Shown here one piece after another: positions 58,012 through 64,000 of a stretch of DNA of 64,000 nt. Within the stretch, counting starts at the first letter, position 1. The number at the start of each line of letters is the position of its first letter. The position numbers and the translations under genes are program-made. Under the pieces are notes generated by a model that saw only the letters and a program-made list of their open reading frames with translations, was not told where the DNA came from and did no database searches. Source of the stretch: Rhodobacteraceae bacterium HIMB11 (lineage in GTDB: Bacteria; Pseudomonadota; Alphaproteobacteria; Rhodobacterales; Rhodobacteraceae); contig AVDB01000004.1 of NCBI GenBank assembly GCA_000472185.1, positions 186,001 to 250,000 of the forward strand, read 5' to 3'.

Positions 58012-59231
58012 TGTTTGACGTCAATAAAATACGCAGTGATTTTCCAATTCTATCGCGTGAAGTGAACGGTAAACCACTAGTTTATCTGGATAATGGCGCC
58101 TCTGCACAAAAACCGCAGGTGGTGATTGATGCGGTTGAGCGTGCATATGCACATGAATACGCAAATGTGCATCGGGGTCTGCATTACCTAAGTAACCTTG
58201 CCACCGAGAAATATGAATCAGTGCGCGAGGTGATCGCACGTTTTTTAGGCGTGCGTGACGCAGATGAGATTGTGTTGAACACAGGGTCAACCATGGGCAT
58301 CAACACGGTCGCCTATGGATGGGCCATGCCGCGCCTTCAGGCGGGGGACGAAATCATCCTATCTGTCATGGAACACCACGCCAATATCGTGCCCTGGCAT
58401 TTTCTGCGCGAACGTCAGGGCGTTGTCCTGAAATGGGTGGATGTTGATGAAACAGGGTATTTGGACCCACAGGCTGTGATTGACGCGATCAGCGATAAAA
58501 CAAAACTGATCGCTGTGACGCATATGTCCAATGTTTTGGGAACGCGGGTTGATGTGAAATCCGTCTGTGCCGCGGCGCAGGACCGTGGCGTACCCGTTTT
58601 GGTGGATGGATCACAGGCCGCCGTGCATGAACCTGTGAATATTTCCGACATTGGATGTGATTTTTACGCGGTGACGGGACATAAACTTTATGGTCCATCA
58701 GGATCAGGCGCGATTTATATCAAGGCGAACCGCCAGCAGGAGATGCAGCCCTTTATCGGCGGCGGTGACATGATCCGCGAGGTGCGCAAGGATACCGTTA
58801 CCTATAACGATCCCCCCATGAAGTTTGAGGCAGGCACACCCGGCATCGTTCAGACCATCGGTTTGGGCGTGGCGCTGGAATACATGATGTCGATCGGGAT
58901 GGAGAACATCGCCGCCCACGAGGCGGGAGTGCGCGATTATGCACGTTCCAAACTGGACCAGTTGAATTTCTTGCACCAACAGGGCCGCACGGCGGACAAG
59001 GGCGCGATTTTTAGCTTTACCTTGGACGGGGCAGGGCATCCGCATGATATCTCGACAATTCTTGATAAACGCGGCGTTGCGGTGCGCGCGGGGCATCATT
59101 GTGCGGGCCCCTTGATGGAACTCATGGGTGTCAGTGCGACCTGCCGCGCGTCATTTGCGATGTATAACACCACAGACGAAGTCGACACCTTTATCGATGC
59201 GCTGCATTTGGCGCATGATCTTTTGGGGTGA
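58011..59231 (+). CDS. sufS: Cysteine desulfurase SufS
   Basis: 406 residues, group II desulfurase. IRSDFPILSREVNGKPLVYL at the N-terminus; EHHANIVPW; the PLP lysine in FYAVTGHKLYGPSG; and the active cysteine in VSATCRASFAMYNT, next to RAGHHCAGPLMELMG. It normally hands sulfur to SufE or SufU; neither is seen here, nor the sufT/sufA genes that often follow. The operon stops abruptly at a tRNA scar. Confidence 0.96.
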   Translation: MFDVNKIRSDFPILSREVNGKPLVYLDNGASAQKPQVVIDAVERAYAHEYANVHRGLHYLSNLATEKYESVREVIARFLGVRDADEIVLNTGSTMGINTVAYGWAMPRLQAGDEIILSVMEHHANIVPWHFLRERQGVVLKWVDVDETGYLDPQAVIDAISDKTKLIAVTHMSNVLGTRVDVKSVCAAAQDRGVPVLVDGSQAAVHEPVNISDIGCDFYAVTGHKLYGPSGSGAIYIKANRQQEMQPFIGGGDMIREVRKDTVTYNDPPMKFEAGTPGIVQTIGLGVALEYMMSIGMENIAAHEAGVRDYARSKLDQLNFLHQQGRTADKGAIFSFTLDGAGHPHDISTILDKRGVAVRAGHHCAGPLMELMGVSATCRASFAMYNTTDEVDTFIDALHLAHDLLG

Positions 59232-59276
59232 TTTACGCATTGTCACGGCGCAGGGATCACGATATAGAACGTCTAG

Positions 59277-59319
59277 GCACCCATAGCTCAGCTGGATAGA
59301 GCGCTGCCCTCCTAAGGCA
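59277..59319 (+). pseudogene. 5' half of a tRNA-Arg(CCT) gene
   Basis: GCACCCATAGCTCAGCTGGA begins a perfect tRNA 5' half: acceptor arm, D-arm GCTC...GAGC, then anticodon arm CTGCC-CTCCTAA-GGCA with CCT at the anticodon position. After GGCA the sequence departs: no variable loop, T-arm (GGTTCGAATCC) or 3' acceptor strand follows. The gene is broken at the 3' side of the anticodon stem. Confidence 0.75.
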
Positions 59320-59381
59320 ATAGTCTATTCGTACAAGTGGCTGTAAATGCTGAATTAATGGGCAAAACAAAAAGCCGATAA

Positions 59382-59397
59382 CAGGGGCCAGCCCCTG
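59382..59397. repeat. 16-bp near-palindrome before tRNA-Arg
   Basis: CAGGGGC-CA-GCCCCTG, a perfect 7-bp inverted repeat with a 2-nt centre, seven bases upstream of the intact tRNA gene. It may be part of the integration scar or a small terminator-like hairpin. Confidence 0.35.
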
Positions 59398-59403
59398 AAA
59401 CGC

Positions 59404-59480
59404 GGTCCCGTAGCTCAGTTGGATAGAGTGCTTGCCTCCGAAGCAAGAGGTCACAGGTTCGAATCCTGTCGGGATCGCCA
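59404..59480 (+). tRNA. tRNA-Arg (anticodon CCG)
   Basis: A 77-nt cloverleaf with encoded CCA. The acceptor stem GGTCCCG pairs with CGGGATC (one G-T), the D-arm is GCTC...GAGT, the anticodon arm CTTGC-CTCCGAA-GCAAG has CCG at 59438-59440, and the T-arm is CAGGTTCGAATCCTG. It reads CGG arginine codons. The stop codon of the integrase remnant lies one base beyond its CCA end. Confidence 0.95.
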
Positions 59481-59663
59481 TTATTTTCCCTCTATTGCGG
59501 ATCGTGCAGAATCCAAGAAATTTGGATGATGATGACTGTAAACTTTTTTAATCATTTCCAGTGACATTCCGAAATAGCGCCTGACCTGATATTTGTCGGC
59601 ATCCTTTGACATCATCCATGTCACTGCTGTGTGACGCAGCGAGTGCGGGGTTAATCCTAAAGT
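59481..59663 (-). pseudogene. C-terminal remnant of a tyrosine recombinase (integrase)
   Basis: The minus strand reads 60 residues ending at TAA 59481-59483. It includes LTPHSLRHTAVTWMMSKDAD with the H-x-x-R box, and [12 protein letters not shown] with the nucleophile tyrosine. Upstream a TGA stands at 59664-59666, and possible further sequence reaches the pssA stop at 59713; the rest of the gene is gone. Its end abutting a tRNA 3' end is the usual layout of an integrated element. Confidence 0.8.
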
Positions 59664-59712
59664 TCAGGTTTTGGAATTGTCTATCAGCAAGGCTCGCGAT
59701 AGGCGCGCGGTG

Positions 59713-60501
59713 CTAAATAATTTTGCCTTTGGCCTTAATGACATCAATTGTCAACATGCAGGTATAAATCGTTGAAATGATCATAAAGGTTTGCCAAGTG
59801 TAGCTGTATAGAAGCGCCCCAAACATCACTATTGATAAAAGCGACAGTGTTACGGATCGTCTGGGAATACGAATTGTTTTTGGCGAAAACGTTTTTAGTC
59901 GCGAAATCATCAGTGTCCCAATAATGCACAGCCATGCCGCCACCAGATAGGGTGAAACACCGATGCTGTTATTGCTTGAAAAACCAAAAAAGACGGGGAG
60001 CAGTACCAATAGTGCCCCACCTGGAGCCGGAACGCCAACGAAATGTGTTTTGGGTTTCTTTGCGTTTGGACAGGCATCAAAATTTGGCCCGTCGTTGTCT
60101 TTTGGGTTTATACTACTCTGTTGAAACGCATTAAATCGTGCCAATCGCAAACAGCAGGCCGCCACAAAAACCAAAGTCGCTCCCCAGCCAAATGACCCCA
60201 ATTCATTTGTAAACATGCAATAGAGCAGGATCGATGGCGCAACACCAAAGCACAGGAAATCCGTCAAACTGTCTAATTCGGCGCCAAATTTTGAAACGGC
60301 ATTTAATTGGCGTGCGGCCAATCCATCCAATCCATCCGCAACCGCCGCCAAAAGAATAAGTGAGGCCGCAATTTCGTGAAACCCTTCAAGAGACATGCGG
60401 ATGGATGTCAGTCCAAAGCACATCCCAATGATGGTGATCGCGCTTGGCACGACCTTGTAAATTGAAACTTTGCTTTCGCTTTGGCTGGTGCTGTTTTCCA
60501 T
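59713..60501 (-). CDS. pssA: CDP-diacylglycerol-serine O-phosphatidyltransferase
   Basis: 262 residues with about eight hydrophobic segments. The CDP-alcohol phosphotransferase motif DGLDGLAARQLNAVSKFGAE, continuing LDSLTD, shows D-G-x2-A-R-x8-G-x3-D-x3-D. It makes phosphatidylserine at the inner membrane, which Psd converts to phosphatidylethanolamine. psd lies upstream in the same operon, separated by 26 bases. GAGGAC precedes the ATG. Confidence 0.93.
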   Translation of the reverse strand: MENSTSQSESKVSIYKVVPSAITIIGMCFGLTSIRMSLEGFHEIAASLILLAAVADGLDGLAARQLNAVSKFGAELDSLTDFLCFGVAPSILLYCMFTNELGSFGWGATLVFVAACCLRLARFNAFQQSSINPKDNDGPNFDACPNAKKPKTHFVGVPAPGGALLVLLPVFFGFSSNNSIGVSPYLVAAWLCIIGTLMISRLKTFSPKTIRIPRRSVTLSLLSIVMFGALLYSYTWQTFMIISTIYTCMLTIDVIKAKGKII

Positions 60502-60527
60502 ATAGTCCTCAGATGAACGACAAAATC

Positions 60528-61193
60528 CTAGCTCAATCGGGCGATAATCGTTTCACCGGCAATCATAGTTTGTCCAATTTTCACAGTGGGTTCCGCGCCG
60601 CTTGGCAAGTAGATATCCAAACGTGAGCCAAAACGGATTAAACCAAAACGTTCACCGCGCTGCACGTCTGATCCTTCTTCTGACCAACTCATGATACGAC
60701 GGGCAACAAGCCCTGCAATCTGCACAACACCGTATTGACGCCCGTCGCTTAATTCAACGGTAATTCCGTTGCGCTCATTTTGTTCGGACGCTTTGTCCAA
60801 GGATGCATTTAGGAATTTTCCGTGATGATAGGCCACTGTGGTTATGCGCCCTGCAGCCGGAATGCGGTTCACGTGGCAGTTAAACACAGACATGAAAACA
60901 GATACCCGCGTCATTGGTTCACTGCCCAATCCCAATTCCCTGGGGGGAACCGCGGGTTCCAATAATGAAACGATGCCGTCAGCAGGTGAAACCATAATGC
61001 CGTCTTCATTCGGGACCACGCGTTCTGGATCACGGAAAAAATAGTAAACCCACACCGTCAAACCCACGCCGACCCAGCCCAAAGGTTCCCACAACAAAAA
61101 GAGAACCAGTGTGATCGCTGCAAAAATTGCTACGAACTTGCGCCCCTCGGGATGCATGGGTTTCACAAAGGTGGAAAGCATTGACACAGACAT
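60528..61193 (-). CDS. psd: Phosphatidylserine decarboxylase proenzyme
   Basis: 221 residues, the short (type II-like) Psd of alphaproteobacteria. [20 protein letters not shown] contains the PADG element; [18 protein letters not shown] follows; and [15 protein letters not shown] carries the G-S pair where autocleavage gives the pyruvoyl group. One or two N-terminal hydrophobic segments anchor it. Start at MSVSM (61193), behind GGAGAAA, not the ATG at 61208. Confidence 0.94.
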   Translation of the reverse strand: MSVSMLSTFVKPMHPEGRKFVAIFAAITLVLFLLWEPLGWVGVGLTVWVYYFFRDPERVVPNEDGIMVSPADGIVSLLEPAVPPRELGLGSEPMTRVSVFMSVFNCHVNRIPAAGRITTVAYHHGKFLNASLDKASEQNERNGITVELSDGRQYGVVQIAGLVARRIMSWSEEGSDVQRGERFGLIRFGSRLDIYLPSGAEPTVKIGQTMIAGETIIARLS

Positions 61194-61287
61194 TGTGTTT
61201 CTCCGCATAAGATATCAGCTCTAAGGAGTGCAGTTAACGACAGTTCCTGTGAAACACAATCATTTCAAAACATAATTGGCGGTATTT

Positions 61288-61848
61288 TTATCCGAAATTC
61301 GAGCTGAAAAACTTGATAGATCGATAAATGTAAAGCGCAATTACCATAAAGAAAAATGCCCCTGCAATGTCGCCAATCAAGTATCCAAATACACCCGTGA
61401 GAAAGTCGCCATCAAAGTTCAGTAAGGCGAGTGCCGCACCATTTAAAATCGACATAATTGCAGACATAATCAGCACATTAATCCACGTATTGGTGATGAA
61501 TTTGTCGGACTTAATTCGGTTCACCATGGTAAATAACACATAGCCCAGGTAGCAGGCTGTTACACTTGCTAAGGGGCCAAGTGGGTGTAGTTCAAGGTCG
61601 CTGCCATAAACGGTGATAAACCAAGTTAAGTATGAAGCGGGTAACAAATGTATGAATGCTCGCGCGCCAAGGTAGTGAAACGCCACAGCCCTTACGCCGT
61701 GTGGCAAGAACAATAATCCTATCACAGCAAGGCTTTCTGCCGCTATGATTTGTTGAATTGGAAAGATGAATCCCAAGGTTAGGGTGTACATAACCAAGTA
61801 TGTCATATTGACAAGAAAAAACTCGGTCCAAAAATTTTGCTGCTTCAA
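61288..61848 (-). CDS. Hypothetical multi-pass membrane protein, partner of winged-helix gene
   Basis: 186 residues with about six hydrophobic segments (for example MTYLVMYTLTLGFIFPIQQI at 15-34, ALALLNFDGDFLTGVFGYLI at 140-160). Short loops carry few charges. It resembles sensor-type membrane domains such as MASE1 or VanZ-like only in general look; I recognise no family. It overlaps the winged-helix gene by ATGA, so the two are translationally coupled and probably act together. Confidence 0.55.
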   Translation of the reverse strand: MKQQNFWTEFFLVNMTYLVMYTLTLGFIFPIQQIIAAESLAVIGLLFLPHGVRAVAFHYLGARAFIHLLPASYLTWFITVYGSDLELHPLGPLASVTACYLGYVLFTMVNRIKSDKFITNTWINVLIMSAIMSILNGAALALLNFDGDFLTGVFGYLIGDIAGAFFFMVIALYIYRSIKFFSSNFG

Positions 61849-62147
61849 CGAAGTCTGCCTAACGATGTAGATATGGCGAGTGAGTAGGCGCCGTGTTGGT
61901 TTTGAGATTTCGAAATTTTATTGCGAACTTCGAGCTTCTTTATTGCTCTGAAAATAGTTGCTCGTCCAATTGACGCCACCAGGTCATGTTGCAAAACAGC
62001 TTGCGTTTTTGCTGTTTCAAACTGATTACATAGATCTGAAATGGCCAAAAAAACTTTTGTTTCAACATCACTCAAATCCGATAATCCAAGATCATTCTCC
62101 ATCTTTTGAAGAAGAAGTTTAAAACTGATGAGTGCTTCGTGCGCCAT
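61845..62147 (-). CDS. Small winged-helix DNA-binding protein
   Basis: 100 residues. DVETKVFLAISDLCNQF, then VLQHDLVASIGRATIFRAIK with helix-turn-helix character, and KLEVRNKISKSQNQHGAYSL as the wing; similar to MarR-like or replication-initiator winged helices. It may control its own operon: a GTATCA-TTT-TGATAC palindrome lies inside the upstream promoter. Stop and start overlap (ATGA) with the membrane gene. The RBS is weak, so translation may be regulated by the leader. Confidence 0.6.
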   Translation of the reverse strand: MAHEALISFKLLLQKMENDLGLSDLSDVETKVFLAISDLCNQFETAKTQAVLQHDLVASIGRATIFRAIKKLEVRNKISKSQNQHGAYSLAISTSLGRLR

Positions 62148-62204
62148 GGTGAATTCCGATCATGTGAGTTCAGTCTTTCTACATGAAAAAAAATCAAATT
62201 GAAA

Positions 62205-62261
62205 TAAAAAAGACCCCGCGCGAACGCGGGGCCGCTTTGAGGTGCTAAAATCACATTTTAG
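62205..62261 (-). ncRNA. Short terminated leader or small RNA
   Basis: Downstream of the promoter at 62291-62322 the minus strand has a 7-bp hairpin CTAAAAT-GTG-ATTTTAG (62261-62245), then CCCCGCG-TTCG-CGCGGGG (62231-62214) followed by TCTTTTTTATTT. This is a complete intrinsic terminator about 60 bases before the winged-helix gene, so most transcripts would end as an RNA of roughly 80 nt. Confidence 0.55.
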
Positions 62262-62290
62262 GGACATACCCCACTATAACTACTCACACT

Positions 62291-62322
62291 CTGTATAATG
62301 TATCAAAATGATACTTTGTCAA
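62291..62322 (-). promoter_or_regulatory. Promoter with internal palindromic operator
   Basis: TTGACA (62322-62317) and a -10 candidate TATACA (62297-62292, spacer 19) on the minus strand. Between them GTATCA-TTT-TGATAC (62314-62300) is a perfect 6-3-6 palindrome, well placed for repressor binding. A TATAAT also reads on the plus strand at 62294-62299. Confidence 0.5.
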
Positions 62323-62429
62323 TATACAAAGTGAACTTTTGAACAAAATCGCACACAAGTGCCTATTTAATTGTTTTCGCGATCCGCTTTGCAGTGTGAT
62401 GCGTATCCAAAATATGGAGGAAACAGGAT

Positions 62430-62642
62430 ATGTCATATGATCCACAAAAAAAATCGGAATATCAGTTCCGACTTGTTGCGTCGGTCGTCATATTTGCGAT
62501 GTTAATATATGTGACCAGCACACACGGCCTGCGCGGTCCCGCACTTTTTGAAATTGGCTTGTTTGGTGGCGCGTTTGCTACGTTGAGCTTTTGCCATTCC
62601 ATCTGGGCGTTGTGGAAAATTCGAACGCAGGGACGCGATTAA
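62430..62642 (+). CDS. Small membrane protein, two helices
   Basis: 70 residues. GGAGGAAA precedes the ATG. A short polar N-terminus is followed by two hydrophobic segments (LVASVVIFAMLIYVTST at about 15-31, and FEIGLFGGAFATLSFCHSIW at about 40-60) and a basic end. No family recognised; common small-protein form in Rhodobacterales. Confidence 0.6.
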   Translation: MSYDPQKKSEYQFRLVASVVIFAMLIYVTSTHGLRGPALFEIGLFGGAFATLSFCHSIWALWKIRTQGRD

Positions 62643-62734
62643 ATCTCCGCTTCACCCTTGCGGTGGTTTAAAATTACATCCTTAATACGGATACGTGATG
62701 GGCGCGATGCCCCCGATGCAAGGAGCGATTAATC

Positions 62735-63535
62735 ATGATGAAACGATTGTTGATCACAGGTGCGGCGGGTAGCTTGGGGGTAATGTGCCGCGAGCGTTTG
62801 ACTCATTTGGCAGAAACAATTGTCGTTTCTGATCGGGATGGATTGGGAGAGGCCGCAGCACACGAGGAAATCATTTATTGTGATTTGGGCGACAAGGCAG
62901 CCGTCGAGGCCATGGTTGAAGGATGCGATGGGATCGTGCATCTGGGCGGTCAACCCATTGAACATACTTGGGAAGTTGTCAAAAATGCCAATATCGACGG
63001 TATTTTTAATCTGTATGAGGCTGCGCGCAAATCCTCTGTCACGCCGCGCATTTTATTCGCCAGTTCCAATCACGCCATCGGATTTTATGAACAAACAGTG
63101 CGCCTAGATGCAAAATCTCCAACGAAACCAGATGGTTTATATGGCGTATCAAAAGTGTTTGGTGAGGCGATGGCGTCCATGTATTACGACAAATTTGGCA
63201 TCGAAACCGCTTGCGTGCGCATTGGGGCCTGTTTTCCAGAGCCCCAAACTCATCGGATGTTATCCATGTGGATGAGCTATGATGATTTCGTCCGCTTAAT
63301 CGAACGTGTGTTCATCGTACCACGTCTGGGATGCCCGATTGTTTATGGTACTTCTGCAAATTCTGGGGTGTGGTGGGACAACCACGAAGTCACCTATTTA
63401 GGATGGCAGCCACAGGATAATGCCGAAGTTTTTCGTGCCAAACTGGACGCAGAACTGCCCGCACCAACAGCGGATGAGCCGAATTCAAAATATCAGGGTG
63501 GAATGTTTGCCGCAGACGGTATTCACGAAGATTGA
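62735..63535 (+). CDS. udh: NAD-dependent uronate dehydrogenase-like epimerase/dehydratase
   Basis: 266 residues, extended SDR. The Rossmann motif is LLITGAAGSLGVMCRERL; the catalytic tyrosine and lysine are in DGLYGVSKVFGEAMA. ILFASSNHAIGFY, VRIGACFPEPQTHRML, and YGTSANSGVWWDN match uronate dehydrogenase, which oxidises glucuronate or galacturonate to the aldarolactone. No other uronate genes are in view. AAGGAG precedes the first of two adjacent ATGs. Confidence 0.82.
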   Translation: MMKRLLITGAAGSLGVMCRERLTHLAETIVVSDRDGLGEAAAHEEIIYCDLGDKAAVEAMVEGCDGIVHLGGQPIEHTWEVVKNANIDGIFNLYEAARKSSVTPRILFASSNHAIGFYEQTVRLDAKSPTKPDGLYGVSKVFGEAMASMYYDKFGIETACVRIGACFPEPQTHRMLSMWMSYDDFVRLIERVFIVPRLGCPIVYGTSANSGVWWDNHEVTYLGWQPQDNAEVFRAKLDAELPAPTADEPNSKYQGGMFAADGIHED

Positions 63536-63544
63536 TTGGGATCT

Positions 63545-64000
63545 TTAACGGCCCCAAACACGCACTGGGCCGCAATCCATATGGACAAAATTTGAGCGGC
63601 TATAACGCCCAACGCCACCCGCATTGCATTTTGCCGCGGCCTTTGAGATTTGGCGCACTGACCGTGATCCCAACCGCAAATCGACAGCTTGGCCTTTAAC
63701 ATGAAGCGAATTTCTCGCAACTGACCGAGATTGACGGCGCAACATCGCGTTTGTTTTCGCGCTGCGGTATCCGCTTAGCATGGTAAAAGGCTCGTCCGTA
63801 TTCAGCATTGCATGACTAGCCGCCATGATGTCGATGGTACGACGATCAATGGTTTTTGTTTCGTTGCGACGCCAATCGCGCATGAAATAGCTGATTTCTT
63901 GAATCGCTTCGGGAATATAGTCTCCATCAATCCAATATATTGTGCTGATGCGTTCACCGGTGCGTCGTGACATCATTGACAATTTACGAATATCACCTGC
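63545..64000 (-). CDS. DUF882 / YcbK-like peptidase (M15 family), 5' end outside
   Basis: Partial gene: the frame is still open at the right edge and reads GDIRKLSMMSRRTGERIST, which is interior family sequence. The zinc site is seen in LSGYRSAKTNAML, SLHVKGQAVDLRL, and NFVHMDCGPVRVWG. Relatives are periplasmic, often Tat-exported, murein-related peptidases. It ends ten bases from udh in convergent order. The missing part should be the signal peptide. Confidence 0.82.
   Translation of the reverse strand, partial: AGDIRKLSMMSRRTGERISTIYWIDGDYIPEAIQEISYFMRDWRRNETKTIDRRTIDIMAASHAMLNTDEPFTMLSGYRSAKTNAMLRRQSRSVARNSLHVKGQAVDLRLGSRSVRQISKAAAKCNAGGVGRYSRSNFVHMDCGPVRVWGR

Noticed and set aside
59257-59481. 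74-codon frame antisense to the tRNA-Arg region
   Set aside because: It is the reverse complement of two tRNA genes; such antisense tRNA frames are frequent false gene calls.

Overview
The window looks like a chromosomal core segment of an alphaproteobacterium of the Rhodobacterales (Roseobacter-like). Support comes from gene content and order typical of that group: ribosomal protein L21 with a helix-hairpin-helix tail, rplU-rpmA followed by acetyltransferases, obgE-proB-proA and a chpT-type gene, olsB-olsA, an iscR-led suf operon containing two Yip1-like membrane proteins, and an IscR lacking the classical three-cysteine ligand set. Base composition is moderate, not high GC. About 75 protein genes are densely packed, many with ATGA or TAATG overlaps. 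Starts were chosen from Shine-Dalgarno sequences and family N-termini.

Layout. 1-7.4 kb: pepA 3' end, holC, a LysE exporter, a four-gene minus operon (ABC-F, methyltransferase, MarC, retropepsin-like protease), ndk and a squalene/phytoene synthase-like gene. 7.4-16.3 kb: cimA, cysS, an aminotransferase with a TfoX-C protein, an MFS carrier, cobK-alkA-carboxylesterase, and an HNH nuclease. 16.3-28.1 kb: a 770-bp gap with a GC-rich structured patch, rplM-rpsI, an SMR pump, typA, an MttB-family methyltransferase, a LuxR response regulator, a 32-residue mini-gene next to a nested 40-bp inverted repeat, and rplU-rpmA. 28.1-41.5 kb: three GNAT genes (two damaged), obgE-proBA, a frameshifted chpT, olsBA, a thiE-like gene, trmJ, ctaA, an M32 carboxypeptidase, and a LysR gene with two internal stops. 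41.6-50.8 kb: gyrA, a Ysc84-like lipoprotein, hemB, mfd. 50.9-59.2 kb: the iron-sulfur assembly operon iscR-nifS-like-sufBCD-two Yip1-sufS behind a clear promoter that overlaps an Irr/ICE-like palindrome. 59.2-59.7 kb: an integration scar (half a tRNA-Arg, an intact tRNA-Arg and a tyrosine-recombinase tail). 59.7-64 kb: pssA-psd, a winged-helix/membrane protein pair behind a terminated leader, a small membrane protein, a uronate-dehydrogenase-like gene and a DUF882 gene cut by the window end.

Functional themes are housekeeping: translation, amino acid synthesis (isoleucine precursor, proline, cysteinyl-tRNA), membrane lipids (PS/PE and ornithine lipids), heme and Fe-S biogenesis, and DNA repair. 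I see no CRISPR array, prophage, secretion system or defence island. The unusual material is a set of fresh-looking gene lesions between 29 and 41 kb, the tRNA-Arg scar at the end of the suf operon, several structured leaders or short transcripts, and mini-genes. I did not find a convincing new multi-gene system. The best candidates are the winged-helix/membrane pair with its short terminated RNA and the 32-residue gene with its palindrome.
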